Origin: Pseudomonas aylmerensis
Lineage (GTDB): Bacteria; Pseudomonadota; Gammaproteobacteria; Pseudomonadales; Pseudomonadaceae
Length of the DNA stretch: 64,000 nucleotides
Assembly: GCF_001702265.1 (NCBI RefSeq)
Contig: NZ_MAUE01000045.1
Location: 457,766-521,765, forward strand
Direction: 5' to 3'
Positions 50,298 to 60,892 of this stretch are shown here, in pieces; positions within the stretch are counted from its first letter, which is position 1; each line of letters opens with the position of its first letter. Below the pieces are notes generated by a model. That model searched no databases. It was not told the DNA's origin and saw only the letters and a program-made list of their open reading frames with translations. The translations under genes were made by a program, and so were the position numbers.

Positions 50298-51119
50298 ATG
50301 CAGCCCCAACCGTTGTCGTTACCCGCTGTGCCCGAGCCCACCTATGGTGAACGGCTGAAGAACAAAGTGGTGATCATCACGGGCGCCGCCCAGGGCATTG
50401 GCGAGGCGATCGTCGCCTGTTTCCAGGCCCAGCAGGCACGCCTGGTGATTGCCGATATCCAGGGCGACAAGGTCGAGAAAGTCGCCGCCCATTGGCGCGA
50501 ACGTGGCGCCGAGATCGTCGCGCAACCCGTCGATATCACCTCCAAGACGCAGTGGCAGGCGTTGGTCAATGTCGCCATCGAACGCTTCGGTCGCGTCGAT
50601 GTGCTGGTCAACTGCGCCGGGGTCAACGTGTTCCGCGACCCGCTGGAGATGACCGACGAGGACTGGCGCCGCTGCTTCGCCATCGACCTCGACGGCGCCT
50701 GGTACGGCTGCCGTACGGTGCTGCCGCACATGATCGAGCAGGGCATCGGCAACATCATCAACATCGCCTCCACCCATTCCAGCCACATCATTCCCGGTTG
50801 CTTCCCATACCCGGTGGCCAAGCATGGCCTGCTCGGCCTCACTCGCGCGCTCGGCATCGAATACGCGCCCAAGGGCATCCGCGTGAATGCCATCGCGCCG
50901 GGCTACATCGAAACCCAGCTCAACGTCGACTACTGGAACGGTTTCCCCGACCCCCACGCCGAACGCCAGCGTGCGTTCGACCTGCACCCGCCCAAGCGCA
51001 TCGGCCAGCCGATCGAAGTGGCGATGACTGCATTGTTCCTGGCGACTGACGAGGCGCCCTTCATCAATGCGACCTGCCTGATGATCGATGGCGGGCGCTC
51101 CGTGATGTACCACGACTAG
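50298..51119 (+). CDS. short-chain dehydrogenase, probable L-arabinose 1-dehydrogenase
   Basis: The 273-residue SDR has the cofactor motif IITGAAQGIGEAIV, the NCAGVN block, and the catalytic Y and K in YPVAKHGLLGLTRA. The ADIQGD residues after the second strand favour NAD+. It sits 35 bases before araF in one operon with araG and araH, so oxidation of L-arabinose or a similar sugar to its lactone is the likely role. That role is inferred from context; a dehydrogenase of another aldose is possible. Confidence 0.8.
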   Translation: MQPQPLSLPAVPEPTYGERLKNKVVIITGAAQGIGEAIVACFQAQQARLVIADIQGDKVEKVAAHWRERGAEIVAQPVDITSKTQWQALVNVAIERFGRVDVLVNCAGVNVFRDPLEMTDEDWRRCFAIDLDGAWYGCRTVLPHMIEQGIGNIINIASTHSSHIIPGCFPYPVAKHGLLGLTRALGIEYAPKGIRVNAIAPGYIETQLNVDYWNGFPDPHAERQRAFDLHPPKRIGQPIEVAMTALFLATDEAPFINATCLMIDGGRSVMYHD

Positions 51120-51154
51120 AACTTGTAACGCTCAATAACAACAAGAGGTGGCTC

Positions 51155-52131
51155 ATGTTCAAGAAGACACTAGGCACTCTGGCGCTCGCGATGGCGTTCA
51201 GCAGCGTGGCACTCGCCGAAGAAGTGAAGATCGGCTTCCTGGTCAAGCAGGCCGAAGAACCCTGGTTCCAGACCGAATGGGCCTTCGCCGAAAAGGCCGG
51301 CAAGGACCAGGGTTTCACCGTGATCAAGATCGCGGTGCCCGACGGTGAGAAGACCCTGTCGGCCATCGACACCCTCGCGGCCAACGGCGCCAAGGGCTTT
51401 GTGATCTGCCCGCCGGACGTGTCCCTTGGCCCGGCGATCATGGCCAAGGCCAAGCTCAATAACCTCAAGGTGCTGGCGGTCGACGACCGTTTCGTCGACG
51501 CCAAGGGCAAGCCTATGGAAGACGTGCCCTACGTCGGCCTGGACGCTTACAAGATCGGCCAGAAACAAGGCGAAGCCATGGCCACCGAAGCGAAAAAGCG
51601 TGGCTGGGACTGGAAAGAAACCTACGCCGTGATCAACACCTTCGACGAGCTGGAAACCGGCAAGAAACGCACCGACGGCTCGGTGGAAGGCCTCAAGGCG
51701 GCGGGCCTGCCGGCTGACCATATCCTCTTCAGCGCGCAGAAAACCCTCGACGTCCCCGGCAGCATGGACGCCACCAACTCGGCGCTGGTGAAGCTGCCCA
51801 GTGGTGCGAAAAACCTGCTGATCGGCGGCATGAACGACAGCACCGTGCTGGGCGGCGTACGCGCCACGGAAAGCGCCGGCTTCAAGGCGGCCAACGTGAT
51901 CGGCGTCGGCATCAACGGTACCGATGCAATCGAGGAATTGAAGAAATCCAATACCGGTTTCTACGGCTCGATGCTGCTGAGCCCGGATGCCTCGGGTTAC
52001 AAAACCGCCAGCGCGATGTTCGAGTGGGTCACCAAAGGCACCGAGCCTGCCAAGTTCACCGCCCTGGACAATGTCACCCTGATCACCCGCGACAATTTCA
52101 AGCAAGAGTTGAGCAAAATCGGGCTGTGGAA

Positions 52132-52135
<4 letters not shown>
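51155..52135 (+). CDS. araF: AraF, L-arabinose-binding periplasmic protein
   Basis: AraF delivers L-arabinose to the AraGH transporter. The 326-residue product has a signal peptide (MFKKTLGTLALAMAFSSVAL, cleavage after ALA at about residue 21). The mature protein shares long blocks with E. coli AraF: EEPWFQTEWAFAEKAGKDQG, IKIAVPDGEKTL, GMNDSTVLGGVRATE and LITRDNFKQEL. It overlaps araG by 4 bases. Confidence 0.93.
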
Positions 52136-53631
<1,496 letters not shown>

Positions 53632-53650
53632 AGAATAAGAGGGTTTGGCT

Positions 53651-54616
53651 ATGTCTGAGGTAAAAACTGCAAAGGGCTTCTGGCCGGGTTTCAACCAGCG
53701 CAAGTTTCTCGATGACTGGGTGATGCTGCTGGCGGCACTCAGCATCTTTGTGCTCAGCGCGTTGTTTATCGACAACTTCCTCTCGCCGCTGAACATGCGC
53801 GGCCTGGGCCTGGCGATTTCCACCGTGGGCATCGCGGCGTGCACCATGTTGTTCTGCCTGGCGTCGGGGCACTTCGACTTGTCGGTGGGCTCGGTGATCG
53901 CCTGCGCCGGCGTGGTGGCGGGGATCGTGATCCGCGACACCGACAGCGTGGTGCTCGGTGTGTCCGCCGCCTTGGCCATGGGCCTGGTGGTGGGGCTGAT
54001 CAACGGTATCGTCATCGCCAAGCTGCGCATCAACGCGTTGATCGCGACCCTGGCGACCATGCAGATTGTGCGCGGCCTGGCCTACATCTTCTCCAACGGC
54101 AAGGCCGTCGGGGTGATGGACGAAGGCTTCTTCGTGTTCGGCAACGGCCAACTGATGGGCGTGCCGGTGCCGATCATCATCACCGTGCTGTGCTTTGTGT
54201 TCTTCGGCTGGCTGCTCAACTACACCACCTACGGGCGCAACACCATGGCGATTGGTGGCAACCAGGAAGCGGCGCTGCTGGCCGGGGTAAACGTCGACCG
54301 CACCAAGATCATCATCTTTGCCGTGCACGGTTTGATCGGCGCGCTGGCCGGTGTGATCCTGGCCTCGCGCATGACCTCGGGCCAACCGATGATCGGCCAG
54401 GGTTTCGAGCTGACGGTGATCTCTGCCTGCGTCCTGGGCGGGGTCTCGTTGAGCGGTGGTATCGGCATGATCCGTCATGTGATTGCCGGGGTGCTGATCC
54501 TGGCGATCATCGAGAACGCGATGAACCTGAAGAACATCGACACCTTCTACCAGTATGTGATCCGTGGTTCGATCCTGTTGCTGGCGGTGATTATCGACCG
54601 CATGAAGCAACGCTAA
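53651..54616 (+). CDS. araH: AraH, L-arabinose ABC transporter permease
   Basis: AraH is the membrane part of the importer. The 321-residue product has about 9-10 hydrophobic helices, with the family blocks SVGSVIACAGVVAGI and GRNTMAIGGNQEAALLAGVN and the C-terminal GGVSLSGGIGMIRHVIAGVL. It follows araG by 19 bases and closes the operon before a REP pair. Confidence 0.93.
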   Translation: MSEVKTAKGFWPGFNQRKFLDDWVMLLAALSIFVLSALFIDNFLSPLNMRGLGLAISTVGIAACTMLFCLASGHFDLSVGSVIACAGVVAGIVIRDTDSVVLGVSAALAMGLVVGLINGIVIAKLRINALIATLATMQIVRGLAYIFSNGKAVGVMDEGFFVFGNGQLMGVPVPIIITVLCFVFFGWLLNYTTYGRNTMAIGGNQEAALLAGVNVDRTKIIIFAVHGLIGALAGVILASRMTSGQPMIGQGFELTVISACVLGGVSLSGGIGMIRHVIAGVLILAIIENAMNLKNIDTFYQYVIRGSILLLAVIIDRMKQR

Positions 54617-54623
54617 TCAAAAT

Positions 54624-54712
54624 GTGGGAGCTGGCTTGCCTGCGATAGCGGTGTGTCAGCCTGCACATTTACTGGCTGACACGCCCTCATCGCAGGCAAG
54701 CCAGCTCCCACA
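54624..54712. repeat. REP pair (REPIN)
   Basis: Arms GTGGGAGCTGGCTTGCCTGC and GCAGGCAAGCCAGCTCCCAC are perfect complements across their 20 bases, with a central inverted GTGTGTCAGCC/GGCTGACACGC segment. Confidence 0.9.
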
Positions 54713-54785
54713 GTGGATCTCCTCTGTTCAGGAGGGCTGCATTTGCCATAATGGCGCCGTTTTCGTACCACCACATAGGCCCGAT

Positions 54786-55589
54786 ATGCAGGAAAACGCC
54801 CACACTCCCGTCAAAGACGCTGCGCCTACCGGCACCCAGACCCTGCTGCGTGGCCTGGGCGTGGTGCAGGCGGTTGCGGCCGGTGCGCGGGATCTGAAAG
54901 AGATCGCCAAGCGCATCGGCACCACCCGCAGTACCACGCATCGCCTGGCCAGTTGCCTGGTGGAAGAGCGCTACCTGCGCGTGGTGCCGCAGGTCGGTTA
55001 CCTGCTGGGGCCGAAGTTGATCGAGCTGGGCTTCCAGGCCCGCGAAGAGTTGCCGCTGGTGACCCTGGCCATCCCGTATCTGGATGAGCTGTCGGCGCTG
55101 ACCGGCGACACCATCCACCTGGCCATTCGCGAATACGATGACGTGCTCTACCTGCACAAAAATCCAGGCCGCAACGGTCCGGAAATGCGCTCGCGGGTGG
55201 GCCATCGCATGCCATTGGCGCGTACCGGAGTGGGCAAGGCGATGCTGCTGGATGATACCGCGCAGGAATGGCAGCGGCTGTACGAAGCCAGCCTGCCGGC
55301 GGGAGGCAAGAGCCTGCAATGGCCGCAGCACCCGGAACAGACCTGGGCGCAGTTCGAGCAGCGCATGCATGAATACGTGGTGGGGGGCTACGCGTTCGAT
55401 CTGGAAGACAACGAACCGTCGATCCGTTGCGTGGCGGCACCGGTGCGCGATGCCAGCCGGCGAATCGTCGCCGGCATCAGCATCGCCAGTACCGTGCCCT
55501 ACATGCCGCTGGAGAAAATGGCCGAGCTGATCCCTGTGATCAAACAGGTCGCGGCCCGGCTTTCCGCGGAGTTGGGCGCGAAGGCCTGA
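54786..55589 (+). CDS. IclR-family regulator of the arabinose-type operon
   Basis: The 267-residue product has an N-terminal winged helix (LKEIAKRIGTTRSTTHRLAS) and an IclR effector domain (GHRMPLARTGVGKAMLLDD, GYAFDLEDNEPSIRCVAAPV). It is encoded on the same strand right after the araFGH-type genes and so probably responds to arabinose or its oxidised product. The frame is open upstream, but the ATG at 54786 (MQENAHTPVKDAAP) is the likely start. Confidence 0.87.
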   Translation: MQENAHTPVKDAAPTGTQTLLRGLGVVQAVAAGARDLKEIAKRIGTTRSTTHRLASCLVEERYLRVVPQVGYLLGPKLIELGFQAREELPLVTLAIPYLDELSALTGDTIHLAIREYDDVLYLHKNPGRNGPEMRSRVGHRMPLARTGVGKAMLLDDTAQEWQRLYEASLPAGGKSLQWPQHPEQTWAQFEQRMHEYVVGGYAFDLEDNEPSIRCVAAPVRDASRRIVAGISIASTVPYMPLEKMAELIPVIKQVAARLSAELGAKA

Positions 55590-56642
55590 TCAGGCCTTCA
55601 GGGTCGCCATGTCGATGACAAAGCGGTACTTCACATCACCGGCGATCATGCGGGCGTAAGCCTCGTTGATCTGGCGGATGTCGAGCCTTTCGATGTCGCA
55701 GGTGATGCCATGCTCGGCACAGAAATCCAGGACTTCCTGGGTTTCGGCAATGCCACCAATCAACGAGCCGGCCAGCACTTTGCGGCCCATCACCAGCTTG
55801 GCCGCATTCACCGGCGGGTCTACCGGCTCGATCAGGCCTACCAGGATGTGCACGCCGTCAAAGCGCAGTACATCGAGGTAGGGGTTGAGATCGTGTTGTA
55901 CCGGGATGGTGTCCAGCAGGAAGTCGAAGCTGCCGGCGGCGGCCTTCATCTGCTCGGCATCGGTGGACACGATCACGTGATCGGCGCCCTGGCGACGGCC
56001 TTCTTCAGCCTTGCTCGCCGAACGGGTGAACAAGGTCACTTCCGCGCCCATGGCCTTGGCAAACTTGATGCCCATGTGGCCCAGGCCACCCATGCCCAGC
56101 ACGCCGACTTTATCGCCGGCCTTGACGCCGTAGTGCTTGAGCGGCGAGTAGGTGGTGATGCCGGCGCAGAGGATCGGCGCGGCGCTGGCGAGGTCGAGCT
56201 TGGCTGGAATCTTGACCACGAAGTGCTCGCTGACCACGATGCTGTCGGAGTAGCCGCCCATGGTGTTGCTGCCGTCGACGCGGTCGGGGGTGGCGTAGGT
56301 CATGGTCGGGCCTTCGAGGCAATATTGCTCCAGGTCCGACTTGCACGCGTCGCAGTGGCGGCAGGAGTCGACCATGCAGCCTACGCCGACCAGGTCGCCG
56401 ACTTTGTGTGCGGTGACGCTGGCGCCGACGGCGGTGACTTTGCCGACGATCTCGTGGCCCGGCATCAGTGGGTACACGGCGATGCCCCACTCGTTGCGTG
56501 CCTGGTGGATGTCGGAGTGGCAGACGCCGCAGTAGAGAATCTCGATGGCCACGTCATCGGCACGTGGGCTGCGACGTTCAAACGACATGGGGGCGAGGGG
56601 AGTGGTGGCCGACTGGGCGGCATAACCGATAGCGGTGTACAT
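55590..56642 (-). CDS. zinc-dependent NADP alcohol dehydrogenase, YahK/AdhA-like
   Basis: The 350-residue medium-chain dehydrogenase has the catalytic zinc site CGVCHSDIHQ with GHEIVGKV, and the structural zinc cysteines in CRHCDACKSDLEQYC. The cofactor site is GVLGMGGLGHMGIKFAKAMG. The C-terminus GDVKYRFVIDMATL fits the cinnamyl-alcohol/aldehyde reductase branch that reduces a range of aldehydes. It is divergent from an AraC-type regulator, a common pairing. The start at 56642 gives MYTAIGYAAQ. Confidence 0.9.
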   Translation of the reverse strand: MYTAIGYAAQSATTPLAPMSFERRSPRADDVAIEILYCGVCHSDIHQARNEWGIAVYPLMPGHEIVGKVTAVGASVTAHKVGDLVGVGCMVDSCRHCDACKSDLEQYCLEGPTMTYATPDRVDGSNTMGGYSDSIVVSEHFVVKIPAKLDLASAAPILCAGITTYSPLKHYGVKAGDKVGVLGMGGLGHMGIKFAKAMGAEVTLFTRSASKAEEGRRQGADHVIVSTDAEQMKAAAGSFDFLLDTIPVQHDLNPYLDVLRFDGVHILVGLIEPVDPPVNAAKLVMGRKVLAGSLIGGIAETQEVLDFCAEHGITCDIERLDIRQINEAYARMIAGDVKYRFVIDMATLKA

Positions 56643-56865
56643 GGATAAACCTCGCAAAAGCTTGGACTGGGGAGGTGGCGCATTCTGCGCGCCGACCCCG
56701 GGTGCGACCATGGCAAATGCTCCGAGTCTCATGCCTAAAGCTCCGGAGGAGCAGCTAAAAGCGGCAAGCTGCAAGCGGCACGCTATAAACTGCGGACATT
56801 CTTGCAGCCTGTGGCTTGAAGCCAGCTGGCCTGCACCAAGACGTATCTTTGCGAGAACTGCTTTT

Positions 56866-57759
56866 ATGTTGTTGACCCGCCATCTCGATGCCAACGCCAC
56901 GCTGGTTTCCTTGATTGAGGGGCTCACGCCCTGCGACGGTTTCTCCCCGACCCACTTGCCCGGCGTGCAGGTCTTGCGCGCCAGTTGCGACGTGGCGCGC
57001 GGGCCGCAGATCTATGAGCCGAGCCTGATGTTCGTGGCGCAGGGCAGCAAGGTCGCCTACCTGGGCCCGCGCACGCTGGAGTACGGCGCCGGTCACTACC
57101 TGATCCAGGCGATGCCGGTACCGTTCGAATGCGAGACCTTTGCCATGGCGCCCGACGCCCCGTTGTACGGGGTGACAGTGGGCATCGATCGGGTGGTATT
57201 GGGTGAGTTGGTCATGGCCATGGGCATGCAGGCCGGGCCGCCGCCGACGGCGCAGACCCTGGAATCGATGAGCTCGGTGGTGCTCGACGATGCGATGCGC
57301 GGCTGCGTCGAGCGGCTGTTGCAGTGCCTGCACGATCCGCTGGAAAGCCGGATCATGGGCCCGGCGCGGGTGCGCGAATTATTGTTCACCGCCTTGCGCG
57401 GGCCCCAGGCCGATGTACTGCGCGCACTGGTGGAACAGCAGGGGCAGTTTTCGCGGATCGCTACCTCGTTGAATCACCTGCATGCCCATTACGCCGAGCC
57501 GCTGAATATCGAGACGTTGGCGGGGTATGCGCACATGAGTGCGTCGACGTTCCATGAGCATTTCAAGCGCTGCACCTTGTTGTCGCCGGTGCAATATCTG
57601 AAACGGCTGCGCCTGCTCAAGGCCCAGCAGTTGCTGCTGGTCGAAGGCATGGGCGTGGCGCAGGCGGCGCATAACGTGGGATACCAGAGCACGTCGCAGT
57701 TCAGTCGCGAGTACAAGCGCTACTTTTTGCGCAACCCCGGTGAAGAGCGGGCTGCATAA
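56866..57759 (+). CDS. AraC-family regulator, divergent from the alcohol dehydrogenase
   Basis: The 297-residue product has an N-terminal cupin-like AraC_N domain (PSLMFVAQGSKVAYLGPRTL, GHYLIQAMPVPFE) and the two C-terminal helix-turn-helix units (LNIETLAGYAHMSASTFHEH and VAQAAHNVGYQSTSQFSREY). It probably controls the divergent dehydrogenase. The frame is open upstream; the ATG at 56866 (MLLTRHLDANATL) is the family-type start. Confidence 0.87.
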   Translation: MLLTRHLDANATLVSLIEGLTPCDGFSPTHLPGVQVLRASCDVARGPQIYEPSLMFVAQGSKVAYLGPRTLEYGAGHYLIQAMPVPFECETFAMAPDAPLYGVTVGIDRVVLGELVMAMGMQAGPPPTAQTLESMSSVVLDDAMRGCVERLLQCLHDPLESRIMGPARVRELLFTALRGPQADVLRALVEQQGQFSRIATSLNHLHAHYAEPLNIETLAGYAHMSASTFHEHFKRCTLLSPVQYLKRLRLLKAQQLLLVEGMGVAQAAHNVGYQSTSQFSREYKRYFLRNPGEERAA

Positions 57760-57784
57760 TTCCATCAGGCACAACAGCGTAAAT

Positions 57785-57872
57785 GTGGGAGCGGGCTTGC
57801 TCGCGAATACGCTGGGTCAGTTAACACATTCCTCAACAGACAGACCGCCTTCGCGAGCAAGCCCGCTCCCAC
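57785..57872. repeat. REP pair (REPIN)
   Basis: Arms GTGGGAGCGGGCTTGCTCGC and GCGAGCAAGCCCGCTCCCAC are perfect complements, making this the cleanest copy in the window. Confidence 0.92.
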
Positions 57873-57906
57873 ATTTGACCGAGGTGACTGGTTTTTTTTC
57901 GGGCCA

Positions 57907-57934
57907 CAAAAAAAGGCTCCCATTTGGGAGCCTT
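57907..57934 (-). terminator. terminator of the ETF-QO gene
   Basis: AAGGCTCCCA and TGGGAGCCTT form a 10-base stem with a two-base loop. On the minus strand it is followed by a run of T, 20 bases after the ETF-QO stop. Confidence 0.88.
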
Positions 57935-57953
57935 GTTTGTTCAAGCGACGGAC

Positions 57954-59618
57954 TTACATGTTCGGGTAAGTCGGCCCGCCTGCGCCTTCCGGCGTGACCC
58001 AGGTGATGTTCTGCGAAGGGTCCTTGATGTCACAGGTCTTGCAGTGCACGCAGTTCTGGGCGTTGATCTGGAAGCGTTTTTCGCCGTCTTCCTTGGTCAC
58101 CACTTCATACACGCCGGCCGGGCAGTAACGCTGTGCCGGTTCATCGTAGAGCGGCAGGTTGGTGCCGATCGGGATGCTCGCGTCTTTGAGCTTCAAGTGG
58201 CACGGCTGTTCTTCTTCGTGGTTGGTCCCGGAGATGAACACCGAGCTCAACTTGTCGAAGCTCAGCTTGCCGTCGGGTTTCGGGTAGTCGATCTTCTTGC
58301 TGTCCTTCGCGAGCTTGAGGCAGGCGTAGTCCGGCTTGGTGTCGTGCAGGGTGAACGGCATCTTGCCGCCGAGGATGTTCTGGTCGAACCAGTTGAAGCC
58401 GGCGCCGATGATCGGACCGAACTTATGCATCGCCGGGCCGAAATTGCGGCTGGCGAACAGCTCTTCGTAGAGCCAGCTGGACTTGAAGCTGTCGACGTAA
58501 GCGGTCAGTTCATCACCGCCTTCGGATTCTGCAAACAGGCGGTCGGCCACGGCGTCGGCGGCGAGCATGCCGGACTTCATCGCCGTGTGGCTGCCTTTGA
58601 TCTTGGCGAAGTTCAGGGTGCCGAGGTCGCAACCGATCAGCGCGCCACCTTTGAAGACCATCTTCGGCAGCGAGTTCAGGCCGCCTTTGCAGATGGCGCG
58701 GGCGCCGTAGCTGATGCGCTTGCCGCCTTCCAGGTACTGCGCCAGCACCGGGTGATGCTTGAGGCGCTGGAACTCGTCGAACGGCGACAGGAAGGTGTTG
58801 CTGTAGGACAGGTCGACGATCAGGCCGACGACCACCTGGTTGTTTTCCAGGTGATAAAGGAACGAGCCACCGGTGTTCTCGGCGCTCATGATGTCCAGTG
58901 GCCAACCGGCGGTGTGCACCACCAGGCCTGGCTGATGCTTGGCCGGGTCGATTTCCCAGATTTCCTTCAGGCCGATGCCGTAGTGCTGGGCGTCGGCGTC
59001 GCTGTCCAGGTTGAAACGCTGGATCAGTTGCTTGCCGATGTGGCCACGGCAACCTTCGGCGAACAGCGTGTACTTGCCACGCAGTTCCATGCCGGGGGTG
59101 TACAGGCCTTCTTTCGGATTGCCTTCGCGGTCGACGCCGAGGTCACCGGTGATGATCCCGCGGACCACGCCGTTTTCGTCGAACAGTGCTTCCTGGGCGG
59201 CGAAGCCTGGGTAGATTTCCACGCCCAGGTTCTCGGCTTGCTGGGCCAGCCAGCGGCACAGGTTGCCCAGGGAGATGATGTAGTTGCCTTCGTTGTGCAT
59301 GGTCTTGGGCACGAAGAAGTCAGGCACCTTGGTGGAGGCGTCGGGGCTGCGCAGTACATAGATGTCATCGCGCACCACCGGGGTGTTGAGCGGGGCGCCG
59401 AGGGCTTTCCAGTCCGGGAACAGTTCGTTCAGGGCGCGGGGTTCAAACACGGCACCGGAGAGGATGTGGGCGCCGACTTCGGAGCCTTTCTCGACCACGC
59501 AGACGCTGATTTCCTTACCGGCTTCGGCGGCCTTCTGCTTCAGTCGGCAGGCGGCAGACAGTCCCGCCGGGCCAGCGCCGACGATGACCACGTCGAATTC
59601 CATGTATTCGCGTTCCAC
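57954..59618 (-). CDS. electron transfer flavoprotein-ubiquinone oxidoreductase
   Basis: ETF-QO passes electrons from electron transfer flavoprotein to ubiquinone, mainly from fatty-acid and amino-acid acyl-CoA oxidation. The 554-residue product has the FAD motif VVIVGAGPAGLSAACRLK and the C-terminal 4Fe-4S motif CVHCKTCDIKDPSQNITW. It is divergent from etfBA across 522 bases, as in P. aeruginosa. A palindrome resembling the PsrA fatty-acid regulator site lies upstream at 59770. Confidence 0.94.
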   Translation of the reverse strand: MEREYMEFDVVIVGAGPAGLSAACRLKQKAAEAGKEISVCVVEKGSEVGAHILSGAVFEPRALNELFPDWKALGAPLNTPVVRDDIYVLRSPDASTKVPDFFVPKTMHNEGNYIISLGNLCRWLAQQAENLGVEIYPGFAAQEALFDENGVVRGIITGDLGVDREGNPKEGLYTPGMELRGKYTLFAEGCRGHIGKQLIQRFNLDSDADAQHYGIGLKEIWEIDPAKHQPGLVVHTAGWPLDIMSAENTGGSFLYHLENNQVVVGLIVDLSYSNTFLSPFDEFQRLKHHPVLAQYLEGGKRISYGARAICKGGLNSLPKMVFKGGALIGCDLGTLNFAKIKGSHTAMKSGMLAADAVADRLFAESEGGDELTAYVDSFKSSWLYEELFASRNFGPAMHKFGPIIGAGFNWFDQNILGGKMPFTLHDTKPDYACLKLAKDSKKIDYPKPDGKLSFDKLSSVFISGTNHEEEQPCHLKLKDASIPIGTNLPLYDEPAQRYCPAGVYEVVTKEDGEKRFQINAQNCVHCKTCDIKDPSQNITWVTPEGAGGPTYPNM

Positions 59619-59769
59619 AGGCTATCTCCTACTCAAGGCTCAACAGGCTTTTTTTCTAATGGGTGGAGGTTCGGTGTCGTATCCATCATCACTGTGCCAA
59701 ATGGCAGGGGATGACCCACCTTTCTCTCTAGGTGGCGCATTATATCTACACCACTGTCAGCGTCCAATA

Positions 59770-59783
59770 CAAACGTTTGTTTG
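59770..59783. promoter_or_regulatory. PsrA-type operator candidate
   Basis: CAAACGTTTGTTTG fits the PsrA pattern (G/C)AAAC-N4-GTTT(G/C) exactly. It is about 150 bases upstream of ETF-QO. PsrA is a long-chain fatty-acid-responsive repressor of beta-oxidation genes in Pseudomonas. Confidence 0.5.
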
Positions 59784-60006
59784 AATTGCCCGCAGGCTAG
59801 GTAAATCAAAGAGGCGCGGCTTATGACTGGCTATTTTGCCGTATTGACCAGAATAGGTGTTCCGGTCAATATACGGTCGGTTTTGCGCTTACCGTAGGCA
59901 GACTGCAGGTTTCAAGAGCACGTCCAAAAGCAAGACAGGTGACGCGCGTCCAAACAATGGCGCGCAGTTTACACGCTGCGATAAAGAATGACCTCTCAGT
60001 CACCAC

Positions 60007-60022
60007 TGACGAACGGTCGTCA
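60007..60022. promoter_or_regulatory. perfect 16-base inverted repeat upstream of etfB
   Basis: TGACGA-ACGG-TCGTCA is a perfect inverted repeat 118 bases before the etfB start, of the size of a TetR-type operator. The binding protein is unknown. Confidence 0.4.
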
Positions 60023-60140
60023 CTTCCCGTGAGCAAGGTCACTCGCCGAGGTTTTTGGAGGTGCCCTTGTGTGCCGATGAGCATCAACCGCCAGGTTCGC
60101 CTAGGCGACTTTCTTTTCACCGGAGAGTAACGAGGAATCC

Positions 60141-60890
60141 ATGAAGGTTCTTGTAGCTGTCAAACGCGTTGTCGATTACAACGTGAAAGTTCGCGTCAAG
60201 GCGGACAATTCCGGCGTCGACCTCGCTAACGTCAAGATGTCGATGAACCCTTTCTGCGAAATCGCCGTGGAAGAAGCCGTACGCCTGAAAGAGAAAGGCG
60301 TGGCGACTGAAATCGTCGTGGTTTCCATCGGCCCTACCACTGCTCAAGAGCAGCTGCGTACCGCACTGGCACTGGGCGCCGACCGCGCCATCCTGGTTGA
60401 ATCCGCTGAAGAGCTGACCTCCCTGGCCGTGGCCAAGTTGCTCAAAGCCGTTGTCGACAAGGAACAGCCTCAGCTGGTGATCCTTGGCAAACAGGCCATC
60501 GACAGCGACAACAACCAGACTGGCCAGATGCTGGCTGCCCTGACCGGTTACGGCCAGGGCACCTTCGCCTCCAAAGTCGAAGTGAGCGGCGACAGCGTGG
60601 CTGTGACCCGTGAAATCGACGGCGGCGCACAGACCGTTTCGTTGAAACTGCCGGCCATCGTCACCACCGACCTGCGTTTGAACGAGCCGCGCTACGCGTC
60701 CCTGCCAAACATCATGAAAGCCAAGAAGAAGCCGCTTGAGTCGGTGACTCCAGACGCTTTGGGCGTTTCCACCGCCTCCACCAACAAGACCGTCAAAGTC
60801 GAAGCGCCTGCTGCACGCAGCGCGGGTATCAAGGTCAAGTCGGTGGCTGAACTGGTCGAGAAACTGAAAAACGAAGCGAAGGTAATCTAA
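60141..60890 (+). CDS. etfB: electron transfer flavoprotein beta subunit
   Basis: EtfB pairs with EtfA and carries AMP. The 249-residue product starts MKVLVAVKRVVDYNVKVRV and contains ALGADRAILVE and the DNNQTGQMLAALTGYGQGTF segment typical of bacterial EtfB. A GGAGAG-type site precedes it. etfA follows after 2 bases. Confidence 0.95.
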   Translation: MKVLVAVKRVVDYNVKVRVKADNSGVDLANVKMSMNPFCEIAVEEAVRLKEKGVATEIVVVSIGPTTAQEQLRTALALGADRAILVESAEELTSLAVAKLLKAVVDKEQPQLVILGKQAIDSDNNQTGQMLAALTGYGQGTFASKVEVSGDSVAVTREIDGGAQTVSLKLPAIVTTDLRLNEPRYASLPNIMKAKKKPLESVTPDALGVSTASTNKTVKVEAPAARSAGIKVKSVAELVEKLKNEAKVI

Positions 60891-60892
60891 AC

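Larger units (their letters stand above)
59619..60140. promoter_or_regulatory. divergent control region of ETF-QO and etfBA
   Basis: No gene is supported in these 522 bases. Several inverted repeats are seen: the site at 59770, a long imperfect one at about 59839-59877 (TATTGACC ... GGTCAATA), and TGACGA-N4-TCGTCA at 60007-60022. Confidence 0.55.

Noticed and set aside
57924..59714. A 596-residue open frame opposite the ETF-QO gene
   Set aside because: Shadow frame. The minus strand encodes a complete ETF-QO with FAD and iron-sulfur motifs.
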